From JBMNIZ01 sp050951405 (lineage in GTDB: Bacteria > Bacillota > DULZ01): a DNA stretch of 64,000 bases. The stretch lies in assembly GCA_050951405.1 (NCBI GenBank), contig JBMNIZ010000001.1, positions 87,424 to 151,423 of the forward strand. The letters run 5' to 3'. The translations under genes were made by a program, and so were the position numbers. Under the pieces are notes generated by a model, which had not been told where the DNA came from, did not search any database, and was given only the letters and a program-made list of their open reading frames with translations. Shown here one piece after another: positions 1 to 9,613 of this stretch (the first letter of the stretch is position 1; the number at the start of each line of letters is the position of its first letter).

Positions 1-1317
1 CACTCCGCTGCTTCCCGCTCTCACCAAAGGAGGTCCGGCGTTGCCGGCCCGGTTATGCACACTTAATCCCACGCCTGCGCCGGGAATGCCTATGTTTCCG
101 GTCATACAAGCCAAGGTGATATAAGCTTGCGCCGTATGCTCGGCCCGATGGCTACGGGTGGTGGAGCCGCCGCAGATAATGGCCGTGGGTTTGGTGGTTG
201 CATATTCGATGGCAAAGGATCTGATTTTTTGCGGGGATACGCCGCATATTTCCGAAGCCCATTCCGGAGTTTTAGGAATACCGTCATAAGTGCCCAAAAC
301 GTAATCCTTGAAGTTCTCCCTCACATCGGCTCCTTCCGGCATATGATCCGCATCAAAACCTACCGTATAATTATTGAGAAAATCCCAATCGATCAAAGGT
401 AATTGCGGGGAATCCTCAGTAATCAACACGTAGGCCATCCCCAACAACATGGCGATATCCGTTGCGGGGCGAATGGGAATCCATTCATCCCCCAAAATCC
501 TCATGCTGTCATTATAAAAAGGATCAATGAAAATGAATTTTGCGCCTGCTTTTTTGGCCTGTAAGTAATTGTAAGTAGGATTGCCGCCGGAGGACCAAGC
601 CGGATTAGCGCCCCACATCACGATCAGTTTCGATTGGCGCAGTCTCAACCTGTCGTTTCCTGTATTAGAATAACTGACCGCATAGGGACCGCAAACGGCA
701 GGACCCACATCAACCCAAGTTCCCCAGGAAGTGGAACCCCAGGTGCTGACAAATCCCCCATACAAGCCTAAGGTCCTGTCCATTCCCTCCCGGACCAAGC
801 CGAGAATGGCCTCGTTGCCGTAGGTTTCTTTAATTCTTTTGATTTCACCCGCCACAATATCCAAAGCTTCGTCCCAGGAAATGCGCACCCATTCATCTCT
901 GCCGCGCAGTTCCTTTCTGCCCCCTCCCGGTTCCCAGTGCTTGCGCTTCATCGGATACTTCAAGCGATCTGCACCAAGGATCTGCTGGCGTTGGGAACGG
1001 CCGCGCCAGCATGATCTCTGCTGGGGGTAATCGGGACTGTCGGGATGTGTATCGTCCGTTTTCTGCCGGATCACTACCCCGTCCACCACATATGCTTTAT
1101 TCAAGCAGCGTCCTCCACAGTTGTGCCAACATGAAACCCCAACCCATTTCCCCTCTTTGGCAGCGACTGCCTCCGCTCTGCTGGGTTCCACTTTGGTCAG
1201 GCCGCAGCCTGACAAGGACACACCGGCAGCAGTCCCCGCAGCCAAAGCCGCTGTCCAACCGAGGAAAGAACGTCGGGAAAGGGTAAAACGTTTGGCGTTC
1301 TCAACCAGATTCGCCAT
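1..1317 (-). CDS. DMSO-reductase-family molybdopterin oxidoreductase, catalytic subunit (3' end outside window)
   Basis: This is the N-terminal 439 codons of a Mo/W-bisPGD enzyme that probably reduces an extracytoplasmic terminal electron acceptor; the substrate cannot be read from sequence. The frame is open from the ATG at 1317 to the window edge. A GGAGGTGACC ribosome binding site precedes the start. Residues 14-19 (SRRSFL) form a Tat export motif, followed by a hydrophobic stretch and an LSGC lipobox-like site at 35-38, so the protein is probably exported folded and perhaps lipid-anchored. C63, C67, C71 and C103 (CWHNCGGRC plus RSCW) are the usual [4Fe-4S] ligands. The motifs WDEALD and MWGANP are typical of the family. 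The TorD-type chaperone gene lies 34 bp upstream in the same operon. The second DmsA-like gene at 6352-8763 is a paralogue. Confidence 0.9.
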   Translation of the reverse strand, partial: MANLVENAKRFTLSRRSFLGWTAALAAGTAAGVSLSGCGLTKVEPSRAEAVAAKEGKWVGVSCWHNCGGRCLNKAYVVDGVVIRQKTDDTHPDSPDYPQQRSCWRGRSQRQQILGADRLKYPMKRKHWEPGGGRKELRGRDEWVRISWDEALDIVAGEIKRIKETYGNEAILGLVREGMDRTLGLYGGFVSTWGSTSWGTWVDVGPAVCGPYAVSYSNTGNDRLRLRQSKLIVMWGANPAWSSGGNPTYNYLQAKKAGAKFIFIDPFYNDSMRILGDEWIPIRPATDIAMLLGMAYVLITEDSPQLPLIDWDFLNNYTVGFDADHMPEGADVRENFKDYVLGTYDGIPKTPEWASEICGVSPQKIRSFAIEYATTKPTAIICGGSTTRSHRAEHTAQAYITLACMTGNIGIPGAGVGLSVHNRAGNAGPPLVRAGSSGV

Positions 1318-1351
1318 GAACAGGTCACCTCCATGTAGTAATCAACATGCT

Positions 1352-2119
1352 TCATTTCACCGCCAAAAGCTCATCCAAGGCTGCCAGATCCAGGGTTAAA
1401 AAGCCCTTCAGGATTTTTGCCATCCCGCGATAAAAAGCTGTCCGGGCATGGGCGGTCACATCGTTGCTGAACTCACCGACCCATTTCAGCAAATGATGGC
1501 TGAGGAAATCCTTTTGGTCATGCAGAATCGAAAGATACCGCTCAAATCTCTGTTCTTGAAAAGCACCGAGAGCGAGCAATCCCAACTGGTACATAAAATC
1601 CAACTCCAGACCCAGATGATCATCAGCTTCATGGCCGTATCGTTTAGGCAGAAAATGATACTTCAGATAGGCCCGTCTCACCATTAAGGTTTCTTTTTGA
1701 AAAAGCAGGCGTTCTTCATGCAAGTAAGCTGATTCCCAAGGGGGAGCCGGCAGCTTATTGGGACCGATAAACAAACGGGTGTAATCAGAACGCAGCTCGT
1801 CTACCGTTTCATCAGGCAGAATTTTGAACTGTTCCAAGTAAGAAGCAGCTTCTTGTGCTCCATCGGCAATCAAGGCGTCTGCATCAAAAAATGGAAAAAA
1901 GCGTATTTGATCTGTTTCCACCAAGCTGCGCAGGAATTCCGGTGAGGCTTCCTCCAAGAAGGTCCTCCGTAAAAGGTCATAACAGTGGTTCCTCACCTGA
2001 ATTAAAGGAAGGAAATCAATTCCATGCCAAGGATCTTGGATTTGCTGTTTCAGTCTATACACCTCCTCCTCCTCGCCCAGGAAAACCGGCCGGTGGTGTG
2101 CAGGGGAAAGTGAAAACAA
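1352..2119 (-). CDS. TorD/DmsD-type molybdoenzyme chaperone
   Basis: A 255-residue cytoplasmic chaperone that would bind the Tat signal of the molybdoenzyme encoded directly downstream and hold it until cofactor insertion. The all-helical sequence contains the family hallmarks LRSDYTRLFIGP, PPWESAYL and DDHLGLELDFM. The longest frame begins with TTG at 2119, with an AAAGGAG about 20 bases upstream. A GTG at 2062 preceded by a GAGGAGGAG run is an equally good start and would remove 19 residues; the conserved part begins after it. The gene heads a two-gene operon with the catalytic subunit. A paralogue lies at 8729-9488 in the second operon. Confidence 0.88.
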   Translation of the reverse strand: MFSLSPAHHRPVFLGEEEEVYRLKQQIQDPWHGIDFLPLIQVRNHCYDLLRRTFLEEASPEFLRSLVETDQIRFFPFFDADALIADGAQEAASYLEQFKILPDETVDELRSDYTRLFIGPNKLPAPPWESAYLHEERLLFQKETLMVRRAYLKYHFLPKRYGHEADDHLGLELDFMYQLGLLALGAFQEQRFERYLSILHDQKDFLSHHLLKWVGEFSNDVTAHARTAFYRGMAKILKGFLTLDLAALDELLAVK

Positions 2120-2422
2120 TTACAAAATCGAAAACCCTGATCACTCCTTTCCCGGAAAAAATAATAAAAATATCGCTTGTTTGTGTATCTTAGCACAAAT
2201 ATATTAATAGGCGTCAAGTGATGTATTAATCAATTATTAACCAATTATTAATTTTTAAAATATTACAGGGGATTGATTCCCGCTTGCGAAATTCAGCTTA
2301 ATAAAATATAGTGTTGCTACGACAGACTTTTCTTCATCTACTTGGGCGAAAAGAGGAAAGCCGATCATCAGCAATGATGGGTTCCTGGTGCAAAGAAGCA
2401 TCTGTCCAAAAGGGGTTCGATC
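2120..2422. other. Divergent intergenic region between chaperone operon and sensor kinase
   Basis: A 303-base AT-rich gap between the minus-strand torD-dmsA operon and the plus-strand two-component genes. It should hold both promoters. I see the repeat operator listed separately and no convincing coding potential. Short frames here are not supported by ribosome binding sites or composition. Confidence 0.7.
2203..2257. promoter_or_regulatory. Tandem 11-bp direct repeats, probable OmpR-type response-regulator operator
   Basis: Three head-to-tail copies of ATTAAYCAATT occur at 2225-2235, 2236-2246 and 2247-2257, the last with a degenerate end. A further ATTAATAGGCG at 2203 is exactly 22 bases (two units) upstream, so it is in the same helical phase. 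OmpR-family regulators bind tandem direct repeats with about one-turn spacing. An OmpR-type regulator is encoded 1.9 kb away. The site lies 84-138 bases upstream of the torD-dmsA operon start, which suggests that operon as a target; this is inferred. Confidence 0.55.
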
Positions 2423-4099
2423 ATGATGTGCAGAGAAAAACCAGCCATCAAAGACAACTTGACCTTCCATTTCATGCTGGCCACCGTGGCCGTGATTGTT
2501 GCGGTGATGAGCTTTAAATTTCTCTGGGATTTCATGGAAACCACCAAGCAAGCGGAGCAGGCCATGATTGAAAAAGCGCGGGTCATTGCCGAACAGCAAA
2601 AGGCCGTTTGGGATTTCATGGCTATCAATCAGCATCGCATCAACTCGGATTCCCAAGGGAATTTTGAATACAAGCATTTAAGCTGTTCCACCGCTGCCAT
2701 GGGAGTTAGCGCAATGCTGGCTTCAAAAACTGAATATAAGATCAAATCTACCAATATTGAATATAGAAATATTTTAAACGCTCCCGATGAATTCGAGATG
2801 AAGGGTATTGCTTGGTTTAAGGAAAAGCCTTCCGCCCAGGAATACTGGTCCATCGAGAAAGTGAACGGCAAACAAGTTTTCCGCTATATGACCCCCCTCA
2901 CCATCGGGGAAAACTGCCTGGACTGCCACGGCGAGCCTAAAGGCGAAATCGACATCTCGGGCCATCCCAAAGAGGGTTTAAAGCTGGGCGATTTTGCCGG
3001 GGCTATCAGCTTGATCATGCCCATGGATATTTTCTATGAAAATATCAGAAAAAGTGCCTTGAGCAACGGTTTTTTCTTGATCATCCTCATCCTGGTCTGC
3101 GTCCTCAGCATGTATTTTTTGATGGCGAAAATGGTCATCAACCCTCTGGGGGAATTGGAACGGGCCGTGGCCCAAGTGGGACAAGGGCAATGGAATATCA
3201 ACTTGCAGCATCTCAAGACCAAAGGCGAAATTAAAAGGCTGACCCGGCACTTCCAAGCCATGACAGAGCAGTTACAGGACTTATATACCAATCTAGAGCA
3301 GAAAGTGGCGGAAAGAACTGACGAACTAAAAAAAGCAAATCTAATCCTCCAAAAGCACCAGCAGGAATTGGAGCAGGTCAATCGGCGACTGCAAGAAACC
3401 AATGCCTACAAATCCGAGTTTCTGGCGGTGATGAGCCATGAATTGCGAACTCCCTTGACCTCTATTATCGCTTTCACTGAGCTGATGCTGATGGAAATCG
3501 CTCCGGAAGAAAAGGAGCAAAGACAGTGCCTGGAGGAAGTGCTCCAGAACAGCCAGATCCTGTTAAGGCTGATCAACAACATTCTGGATCTGGCCAAAAT
3601 TGAAGCAGGAAAGGATCAACTGTCATTAGAAGTGATCGACATCGCCGATATTATCGCTTCGGTGGAGAGCACCATCGCCCCTTTGGCCAGGAATAAAGGG
3701 CTGCGTTTTCATGTGCGAATTGCGCCCGATATTCCTTTAACCAAGGCTGATCCGGAAAAAATGCGCCGGGTGGTGGAAAACCTGGCGGGCAATGCGGTCA
3801 AATTCACGGACAAAGGGGGAAAAGTAGAAATCTTAGCGGAGCATGACCCTGAGGCCGGGGAGATTCTCATCTCGGTAAGCGACACGGGAGTGGGCATTAA
3901 GGAAGAACATCAAAAAATTATTTTTGAAAAATTCACCCAGGCGGACGGCTCTTCTGCCCGAAAATACGGAGGAACCGGCTTAGGCCTGTCCCTGGCGAAA
4001 GAACTGATGGAGCTTCACCGAGGCTGGATCAAGGTCAAAAGCAGGTATGGGGGAGGGAGCACCTTCACCGTCGGTCTTCCCATTCAACCTGTAGAATAA
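2423..4099 (+). CDS. Membrane sensor histidine kinase with c-type-haem (DUF3365-like) sensor domain
   Basis: A 558-residue kinase that probably senses a redox or respiratory signal. Order: N-terminal membrane helix (about 14-36), extracytoplasmic sensor resembling the DUF3365/Tll0287 family with a CLDCH haem-c motif near residue 170, second membrane helix (about 212-235), HAMP, coiled coil, HisKA with SHELRTPL, and HATPase with N box (NLAGNAVKF), DTGVGI and GTGLGL. All catalytic motifs are present. The start ATGATG follows AAAAGGGG. The response regulator begins 15 bases after the stop, so the two are an operon. The position between two molybdoenzyme operons suggests that it controls them. 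Confidence 0.9.
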   Translation: MMCREKPAIKDNLTFHFMLATVAVIVAVMSFKFLWDFMETTKQAEQAMIEKARVIAEQQKAVWDFMAINQHRINSDSQGNFEYKHLSCSTAAMGVSAMLASKTEYKIKSTNIEYRNILNAPDEFEMKGIAWFKEKPSAQEYWSIEKVNGKQVFRYMTPLTIGENCLDCHGEPKGEIDISGHPKEGLKLGDFAGAISLIMPMDIFYENIRKSALSNGFFLIILILVCVLSMYFLMAKMVINPLGELERAVAQVGQGQWNINLQHLKTKGEIKRLTRHFQAMTEQLQDLYTNLEQKVAERTDELKKANLILQKHQQELEQVNRRLQETNAYKSEFLAVMSHELRTPLTSIIAFTELMLMEIAPEEKEQRQCLEEVLQNSQILLRLINNILDLAKIEAGKDQLSLEVIDIADIIASVESTIAPLARNKGLRFHVRIAPDIPLTKADPEKMRRVVENLAGNAVKFTDKGGKVEILAEHDPEAGEILISVSDTGVGIKEEHQKIIFEKFTQADGSSARKYGGTGLGLSLAKELMELHRGWIKVKSRYGGGSTFTVGLPIQPVE

Positions 4100-4114
4100 A
4101 GGAGAGAAGGTGAC

Positions 4115-4831
4115 ATGATGGAGAGAATGAAGGTGATGTTGGTAGACGACGACGACAATGTGCGCAAAGTGGTTGAGCGTTTGATCCGCAAAGAAGCTTA
4201 TGATTTTTGTTATGCGGCCAATGGGGAAGACGCTTTGGAGATGTATACCCGCGAAAATCCGGATATCATCATTCTCGATGTCATGCTCCCGGAAATCGAC
4301 GGCTTTGAAGTATGTCGGAGAATAAGGGAAGAAAGCTCCGTTCCCATTATTTTACTGTCCGCCAAAGGCGATATCGTGGATAAAAGCGTGGGCTTCAACA
4401 TGGGAGCGGATGACTACATCACCAAACCTTTCAGCCCGGTGGAGCTGGCTTTGCGCATCAAGGCCATTTTTCGGCGGGTGGCCCGGAAAGAAGAAATGGA
4501 AAACTCCAGGGAAAACAAGAATGTCATTATGGTAAAGGACTTGGAAATTGACTGCAAAGGCTTTGAGGTGAAGGTCAGAGGCAGAAAGGCGGATTTAACC
4601 TCCAAAGAATTTGAGCTTTTATGTTTTATGGCCAGACATCCGGGGCAGGTCTTTACCCGGGAGCAGCTCTTTGACAATTTGTGGGATGAAAAATATGTGG
4701 GAGATACGGGAACCATTACCGTGTTTATCAGAAAAATCAGGGAAAAAATTGAGAAGGATCCTTCCCGGCCTGAGTACATCCTCACCGTCTGGGGCGTGGG
4801 TTACAAATTCTGCAATTTGGACGAAAAATAA
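4115..4831 (+). CDS. OmpR/PhoB-family response regulator
   Basis: A 238-residue DNA-binding regulator paired with the upstream kinase. The receiver domain (about 1-120) has the acidic DDDDN pocket, the phospho-acceptor Asp in IIILDVMLP, LLSAK and the lysine in YITKPF. The C-terminal winged helix (about 140-235) has LTSKEFELL, REQLFDNLWD and the terminal VWGVGYKF. The ribosome binding site AAAGGAGAG precedes ATGATG. A strong hairpin follows the stop. Tandem 11-bp repeats upstream of the left molybdoenzyme operon are a plausible binding site. Confidence 0.93.
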   Translation: MMERMKVMLVDDDDNVRKVVERLIRKEAYDFCYAANGEDALEMYTRENPDIIILDVMLPEIDGFEVCRRIREESSVPIILLSAKGDIVDKSVGFNMGADDYITKPFSPVELALRIKAIFRRVARKEEMENSRENKNVIMVKDLEIDCKGFEVKVRGRKADLTSKEFELLCFMARHPGQVFTREQLFDNLWDEKYVGDTGTITVFIRKIREKIEKDPSRPEYILTVWGVGYKFCNLDEK

Positions 4832-4863
4832 TATTGAGTGGTTTCCAATCAATCCCCAAAGGC

Positions 4864-4894
4864 TTACTCCCCGGCCAATAAAACCGGGGAGTAA
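4864..4894. terminator. Hairpin terminator between response regulator and dmsC
   Basis: TTACTCCCCGG and CCGGGGAGTAA form a perfect 11-bp stem with a 9-base loop. A T-run follows 18 bases later on the plus strand. The genes on either side converge, so it may serve both directions. Confidence 0.7.
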
Positions 4895-4949
4895 ACCTCA
4901 GAACCTTAAATTTTTTTACCCTATCTCCCCGCCTACATTCCCGCTAATC

Positions 4950-5729
4950 CTACGCTGATCGCAACTCCACTGGCATAAAATAAATAGCGCCCAGCACTAG
5001 CCCAGCGATCAAGGCCAATGCCGGAAAAAACTGACCTTTCCTGTCCGGTACCAGGAGAAACCAGCTCATGCCTGCCAAAATTAGAAGCCAGCGGATCAAA
5101 CTCAGAATGCCGTAAGATCCGGACAGCATTGAGAGGCTCTGCTGACCGGCTGCCGCCCCGGCCCCCAAACTGCCCAAATAGTTGGGAAGCAAAGCCAGCT
5201 GCAGCAGCACTGCGCCCAACATAAGCCACTTTAACGGCTGCCTGTTGGCCTCCCTTCCCAAAGTGAAGACGGCCACCAAGCCGCCCAGAACAACGGTAGC
5301 TGCAAAAAACTCCACGACAGTATACCAACTCTGCCAGGCCGGAATGAAAGAGGACATGTAGATTTGAGTCATGCTAAAAACCGCTAAAATTCCCAGCAGG
5401 CCGGTCAGCCAGATGAGGCCGGCAGCGGCCCTGCCTTGCCTTTCCAGGAACCAGCTCACCGCCACTAAGACAAAAAAGCTGCCCGCAAAGAGGATCTCTC
5501 TGCTCAACCAGGAACTGCCGATATTTAATATGGAATAAGGCGCAGCCCAGGGCCGGCCCAGGTGAAGCAAGGATCCCAGCAGGCCGATGACCACCATAAT
5601 TAACAGGTACAAGAAGCCCCGTTCCAATTTGTGATCAGCCGTCTTCTGCCTTTCCAACCCATAGAAAATACAGGCCCCGGCGGCGGCGGAGATACAGAGC
5701 GTAAATATCACCAATGCCCAATCTTGCAC
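4950..5729 (-). CDS. dmsC: DmsC-like membrane anchor subunit of molybdoenzyme
   Basis: The quinol-oxidising membrane anchor that would pass electrons to DmsB and DmsA. It has about eight hydrophobic helices and a conserved start QDWALVIFTL; the motif LGSLLHLGRPWAAP is typical of DmsC. I start it at the GTG at 5729, after AAAGGGGGC, because DmsC proteins begin at this point; the longer frame from 5783 adds 18 unlikely residues and overlaps dmsB. It is the last gene of the operon, facing the hairpin at 4864-4894. Confidence 0.85.
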   Translation of the reverse strand: MQDWALVIFTLCISAAAGACIFYGLERQKTADHKLERGFLYLLIMVVIGLLGSLLHLGRPWAAPYSILNIGSSWLSREILFAGSFFVLVAVSWFLERQGRAAAGLIWLTGLLGILAVFSMTQIYMSSFIPAWQSWYTVVEFFAATVVLGGLVAVFTLGREANRQPLKWLMLGAVLLQLALLPNYLGSLGAGAAAGQQSLSMLSGSYGILSLIRWLLILAGMSWFLLVPDRKGQFFPALALIAGLVLGAIYFMPVELRSA

Positions 5730-5748
5730 GGGAGAAAGCCCCCTTTCC

Positions 5749-6332
5749 TCATTTGATTGCCCCTCGATGGGGATTGATAACAATGGACGGCCCGGTCAGC
5801 CCGGCACTGGGCATACCCTTCACTTCGCGCACACCACCGTATTTTTGCCTTAATTCCTCCAGATTCTCCGAAATGCAATACCCGCAAAAGACAGGCTGCC
5901 ACACAGGCCGGATCCTCACCTTTGGCCAGGTAATCCATGCAGAAGGTCGCACTTGACCACTTGTCTTGAATTCCCGTCAAACTGGGGGGCCCCATAAGGG
6001 CACGACCAGATGCACAGTAGCGGCAGCCGATGCATTTAGCAGGAATTAACCGCCACTACTCCGTCCTCTTCCCGCTTATACATGGCTCCTGTAGGACAGT
6101 TTTCCACGCACTTGGGGTTTTGGCAGTGATTGCAGGACAAAGACAACCAGTAGGAGTAAACGTTATTCTTTAAACCTTCCCCCTCTCTTTGATAACCGCC
6201 CCCTTCAAACTCCCACACTTTCCGCAAGAGCACTCCCAGGTCCAAATTGTTCTTATCCTTACAGGCCAGTTGGCAAGTTTTGCAGCCGATGCAGTAGTTC
6301 TGCTCCAAGTAAAAGCCCAGTTGCTTAGCCAT
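5749..6332 (-). CDS. dmsB: DmsB-like four-cluster ferredoxin subunit (frameshifted in this sequence)
   Basis: The electron-transfer subunit between DmsC and DmsA. The start ATG at 6332 follows GGAGG. The first fragment has CIGCKTCQLAC and CNHCQNPKCVENC. After indels near 6043, 6020 and 5938 the other frames give CIGCRYC, CPYGAP and PACVAAC, and the tail ends in NPHRGAIK at 5749. All expected cysteine groups for four [4Fe-4S] clusters can be recovered by joining frames, so a working gene with read errors is likelier than a pseudogene. Confidence 0.82.
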
Positions 6333-6351
6333 TGCTTTATCCCTCCTCACC

Positions 6352-8763
6352 TCAGGCTTTTTCCACTTGCACCAAATTGGTGTGCTGGGGATTGCCCTTG
6401 GCCAGGGGAGTCGGATGGTACTTGGTGATGGTATTAATGTTCCCCCGGATGTCCACGCCCCGCTCCGTCAGGCAGCCACCATGCACCCTGCGGAATCGCC
6501 ACCACCCCCGGCATGACTCCGAACCGTCACCTTAGCCGGAATCTCCAGCACACCCCGATCATTAAATACCCGCACTTTGTCTCCGTTCTTAATCCCTCTC
6601 CCTTCCGCATCCCGGGGATTGATCCACATCACCTGGGAGCCGGCTTCTTCCAGCCAGGGCACATTATCGTGGGTGGAGTGGATGCGGCGTTTGATGTGCC
6701 AGCCGATGCACTGCAGCGGATATTTTTCTTTCAGGGGGTCGTTGGGGCCTTCCCAACTATCGATATGCTTGGGTATGGCCGGGATCTCCTTGGGGTTGCC
6801 CATACTCGTAAAGGTCTTTGGAAAAAATCTCGATTTTTCCCGGATGGAGTAGGAAAGGGATTGTTCTCCGGATCCTCGATCTGCGCCTGAAAGGCAACCA
6901 GCGGCTTATCAAAATGCCACTTGTAGACTCCTCTCCTCTTGAACTCCTCATAAGAAGGAAACTCCGGATGGTTCTTTCTGGTCTCCTCAACAATATAGCG
7001 CAGCCAATCTTCCTTGGTCCTGCCTTCCGTAAACTGTTCCTTGAGACCGAGTTTCTCCGCCACTTCGCTGATCCAGTCGTACCCGTCCCGGCATTCAAAA
7101 ACGGGATCCACCACCTTGTTTTGAAAAAGCAGGTAATCGCCCCAAACTCCAGGGCCCCACAATATCCTCTCTTTCCAAGAAATTATCACTGGGCAACAAA
7201 ATGTCGGCGAATTTGGCGCTGGGAGTCATGAAAGTGCTCCGTGACCACAATAAATTCGCACTTGCTTTCATCGGCCAGTATCTTAGCCGTAGCGTTACAA
7301 TCCGAATGCTGGTTCAGCAGGGTATTGCCGGCCAGGTTGATAATCAACTTCATGTTGCTGGACAACGTTTCCGCTCGACGCCAGGAACCCCTTCCTTGGC
7401 CCCCATCTCCTCACCCCGCTCAATGGCCTCCGTCCAGGTAAACATGGAGATGGTAGGTTTTCACCGGGTTCTGAACAGGTATGGAACCAACCCTGGTCCT
7501 GGACACATAACCCGCTCCGGAAGCCCAGCCTCCGCTAATTCCCAACATTGCCGGTGACAGCGGCCAGCACCGTGGCTCCCCGCACCGGCTGCTCGCCGTA
7601 AGCATGCCGCTGGGGCCCCCAACCCTGAATCAAAGCGGCAGGCTTCATGCGTGGCATATTCCCGAGCCAATCTGCGGATCGTCTCCGCCGGCACCCTGGT
7701 AATGGCTTCCGCCCATTCCGGCGTCTTGGCCACCCCGTCGGCCTTCCCCAGTAATGTAGCTTTTCAGGGAATTGTTGGGGGGACTCCCTTCCGGCATCTG
7801 ATCCTCATCAAAACCGATGCAGTACTTGCTCACAAAATCCCCATCGTAGAGACTTTCCTCAATCATGACATAAGTCATGGCATCCATCAGGGCATTGTCG
7901 GTGGTGGGCAACAGGGGAATCCATTCATCGGCCAGGGCCACCGCCGTATCGGAGTAACGCGGGTCCACCACGATTATTTTGGCCCCCGCCTCCTTAGCTC
8001 TCCGCAAATAATAAGTGGTATTGGTGCCATGGACGGTTTCCGCCGGGTTAAAACCCCAAAGAATAATCAGCTTGGCATCCACCAGGGTATCCCGGCTGCT
8101 GCCTGTATTAGTGGTCCCGTAGGTATAAGGCGTGGCGGCCTCGGGTGCAGGCGGTGCTGTAGGTGCCGTAGTAATCCAGGTAGCCGCCGTATAAGCCCAG
8201 CAAACGCCGCATCCAGGTTGCTTCTCCGCCGCCAACCCGGGAATCCCGGACGCATACTGGACATAAATCCCTTCCGGGCCGTATTCGTTCTTAATTCTCT
8301 TAATCTCTGCCGCAATGGTATCTGTAGCCTCGTCCCAGGTAATCCTTTCGAACTTACCCTCTCCCCGTTTCCCCACCCTCTTCATGGGATACTTTAAGCG
8401 GTCGGGATGGTAGAGGCGATTGCGATAGGCTCTCCCCCGCAAGCAAGCCCTCAGCTGCAGCTGATCCCCTTCCTCCGGCTCCTGATCGGTGGAAATCCGG
8501 ACAATTGTGCCGTCTTTAACATGAGCCAGCAATTGACACCGGCCGCCGCAATTATGGCAGCTGGCCGTGGGAATGACGGCAGTCTCCAGGGCTTCCCGGT
8601 TCCAATCGCTGACTGAAACGGTCCTTCAACCCCGGCGGAGCCGCATCCGGCCAAGGGCGGCAGTGCCGCCGAGAGCAGCGCCCAGCTTGAAAAAGCTGCG
8701 GCGGGAAAAAGGATGTTGGACCAAGTCTTTAAGAAGACTCTGTTTTCCCTGATGCACATCCAT
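6352..8763 (-). CDS. dmsA: DmsA-like molybdopterin oxidoreductase, second copy (multiple frameshifts)
   Basis: The catalytic subunit of the second molybdoenzyme, about 800 residues when frames are joined. It starts with ATG at 8763 after GGAGGTT. A Tat motif (SRRSFFKLG) is followed by an AGCGS lipobox-like site in the next frame. SCHNCGGRC matches the [4Fe-4S] motif; WDEATDTI and ILWGFNPAET are family motifs. The C-terminal fragment has the dinucleotide-binding region around NPRDAEGRGIKNGDKVRV and ends at the TGA at 6352. I count at least five frame changes, for example near 8650, 8550, 7720, 7450 and 6500, several at homopolymers. It is about 20 bp upstream of dmsB. Confidence 0.82.
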
Positions 8764-9488
8764 AACCTCCTTCGCAGTAATCCTGCATCAGATCCGTCAA
8801 AAGCACGCCATCCATTTCCAAATAGGCGGGAGTGAAAAAAGCCAAGCCCCGATAGAAAGATTGGAAAGAGTGCTCCAAGATCTGCCGGCAAAAGGCGCTC
8901 ACCCATGGAAGAAGGTGATTATGCAAAAATGCAAGCTGCCCTTGAATAAGCCGCCCGTATAATTCCCAGTCACCTTTTTCATAGGCAGCCAAAGTCCTTT
9001 CGCTGAGAATAGCCATGAATTCCAGCTCCAAGCCGATGTGGTCATCGGGTTCTTTTTTATAATGAACGGTCTCCAGCTGCCAATCCCGGTAGAACCCGCC
9101 TTACGGCCAGGGTATTTTCATCGAAAATAAGCCTTTCTTTGCTTAGATAGACCGAGGCCCAAGGGGGCGCCAGCACCTTCTCCGGTCCCAGAAAAAGCCG
9201 CAAATACTCCCGGCGCAGCTCTTCCCACTCCTCCGGAGCCATGGCCGGTAATGCCGCAACGAAAGATGCCAAGATCTTTACACCCGGATTTTCTTCTTCG
9301 CCCTGATCCAAGAGGCTTTTAAACAGATTCACCTGCGACAGTTCCTGGAAGTTCGCCTGAAAGGGTTCCTGATAAAAAGCTGCGCCCAAAAAACGATAAA
9401 TCCAGCACCTGCTTCTGAACAAGCCTTTGTACGAACAATAAGGAACTTCCTTGGTGATGGTCCGGATGTTCTTCCCTCCCTTCTTCAA
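8729..9488 (-). CDS. TorD-type chaperone, second copy (frameshifted)
   Basis: The partner chaperone for the downstream dmsA. A TTG start at 9488 follows AAAGGAGGAGC at good spacing. The N-terminal fragment has LRREYLRLFLGPEKVLAPPWASVYL, written here as the two family motifs YLRLFLGP and APPWASVY. After an indel near 9090 the second fragment carries IGLELEFM and the helical C-terminus. The 3' end overlaps the start of dmsA by 35 bases, which suggests translational coupling. Confidence 0.83.
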
Positions 9489-9613
9489 GATATAGCTCCT
9501 CCTTTCACAATTTTCTGCTCAGGAAAGCTTCTCCCGGTTGCAGTGTATTTCTCGCTGCAGGACTCAACACCTTTGTAAGATTATTCAGATTTTTGCAAAG
9601 TTTTTGTAGGATT

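Noticed and set aside
102..402. Short frames on both strands at the left edge
   Set aside because: They are shadows of the DMSO-reductase-type gene that runs from 1317 off the window edge.
7651..8397. A 248-codon plus-strand frame opposite the second dmsA
   Set aside because: It is antisense to a well-supported but frameshifted gene, has no recognisable domain and no ribosome binding site.
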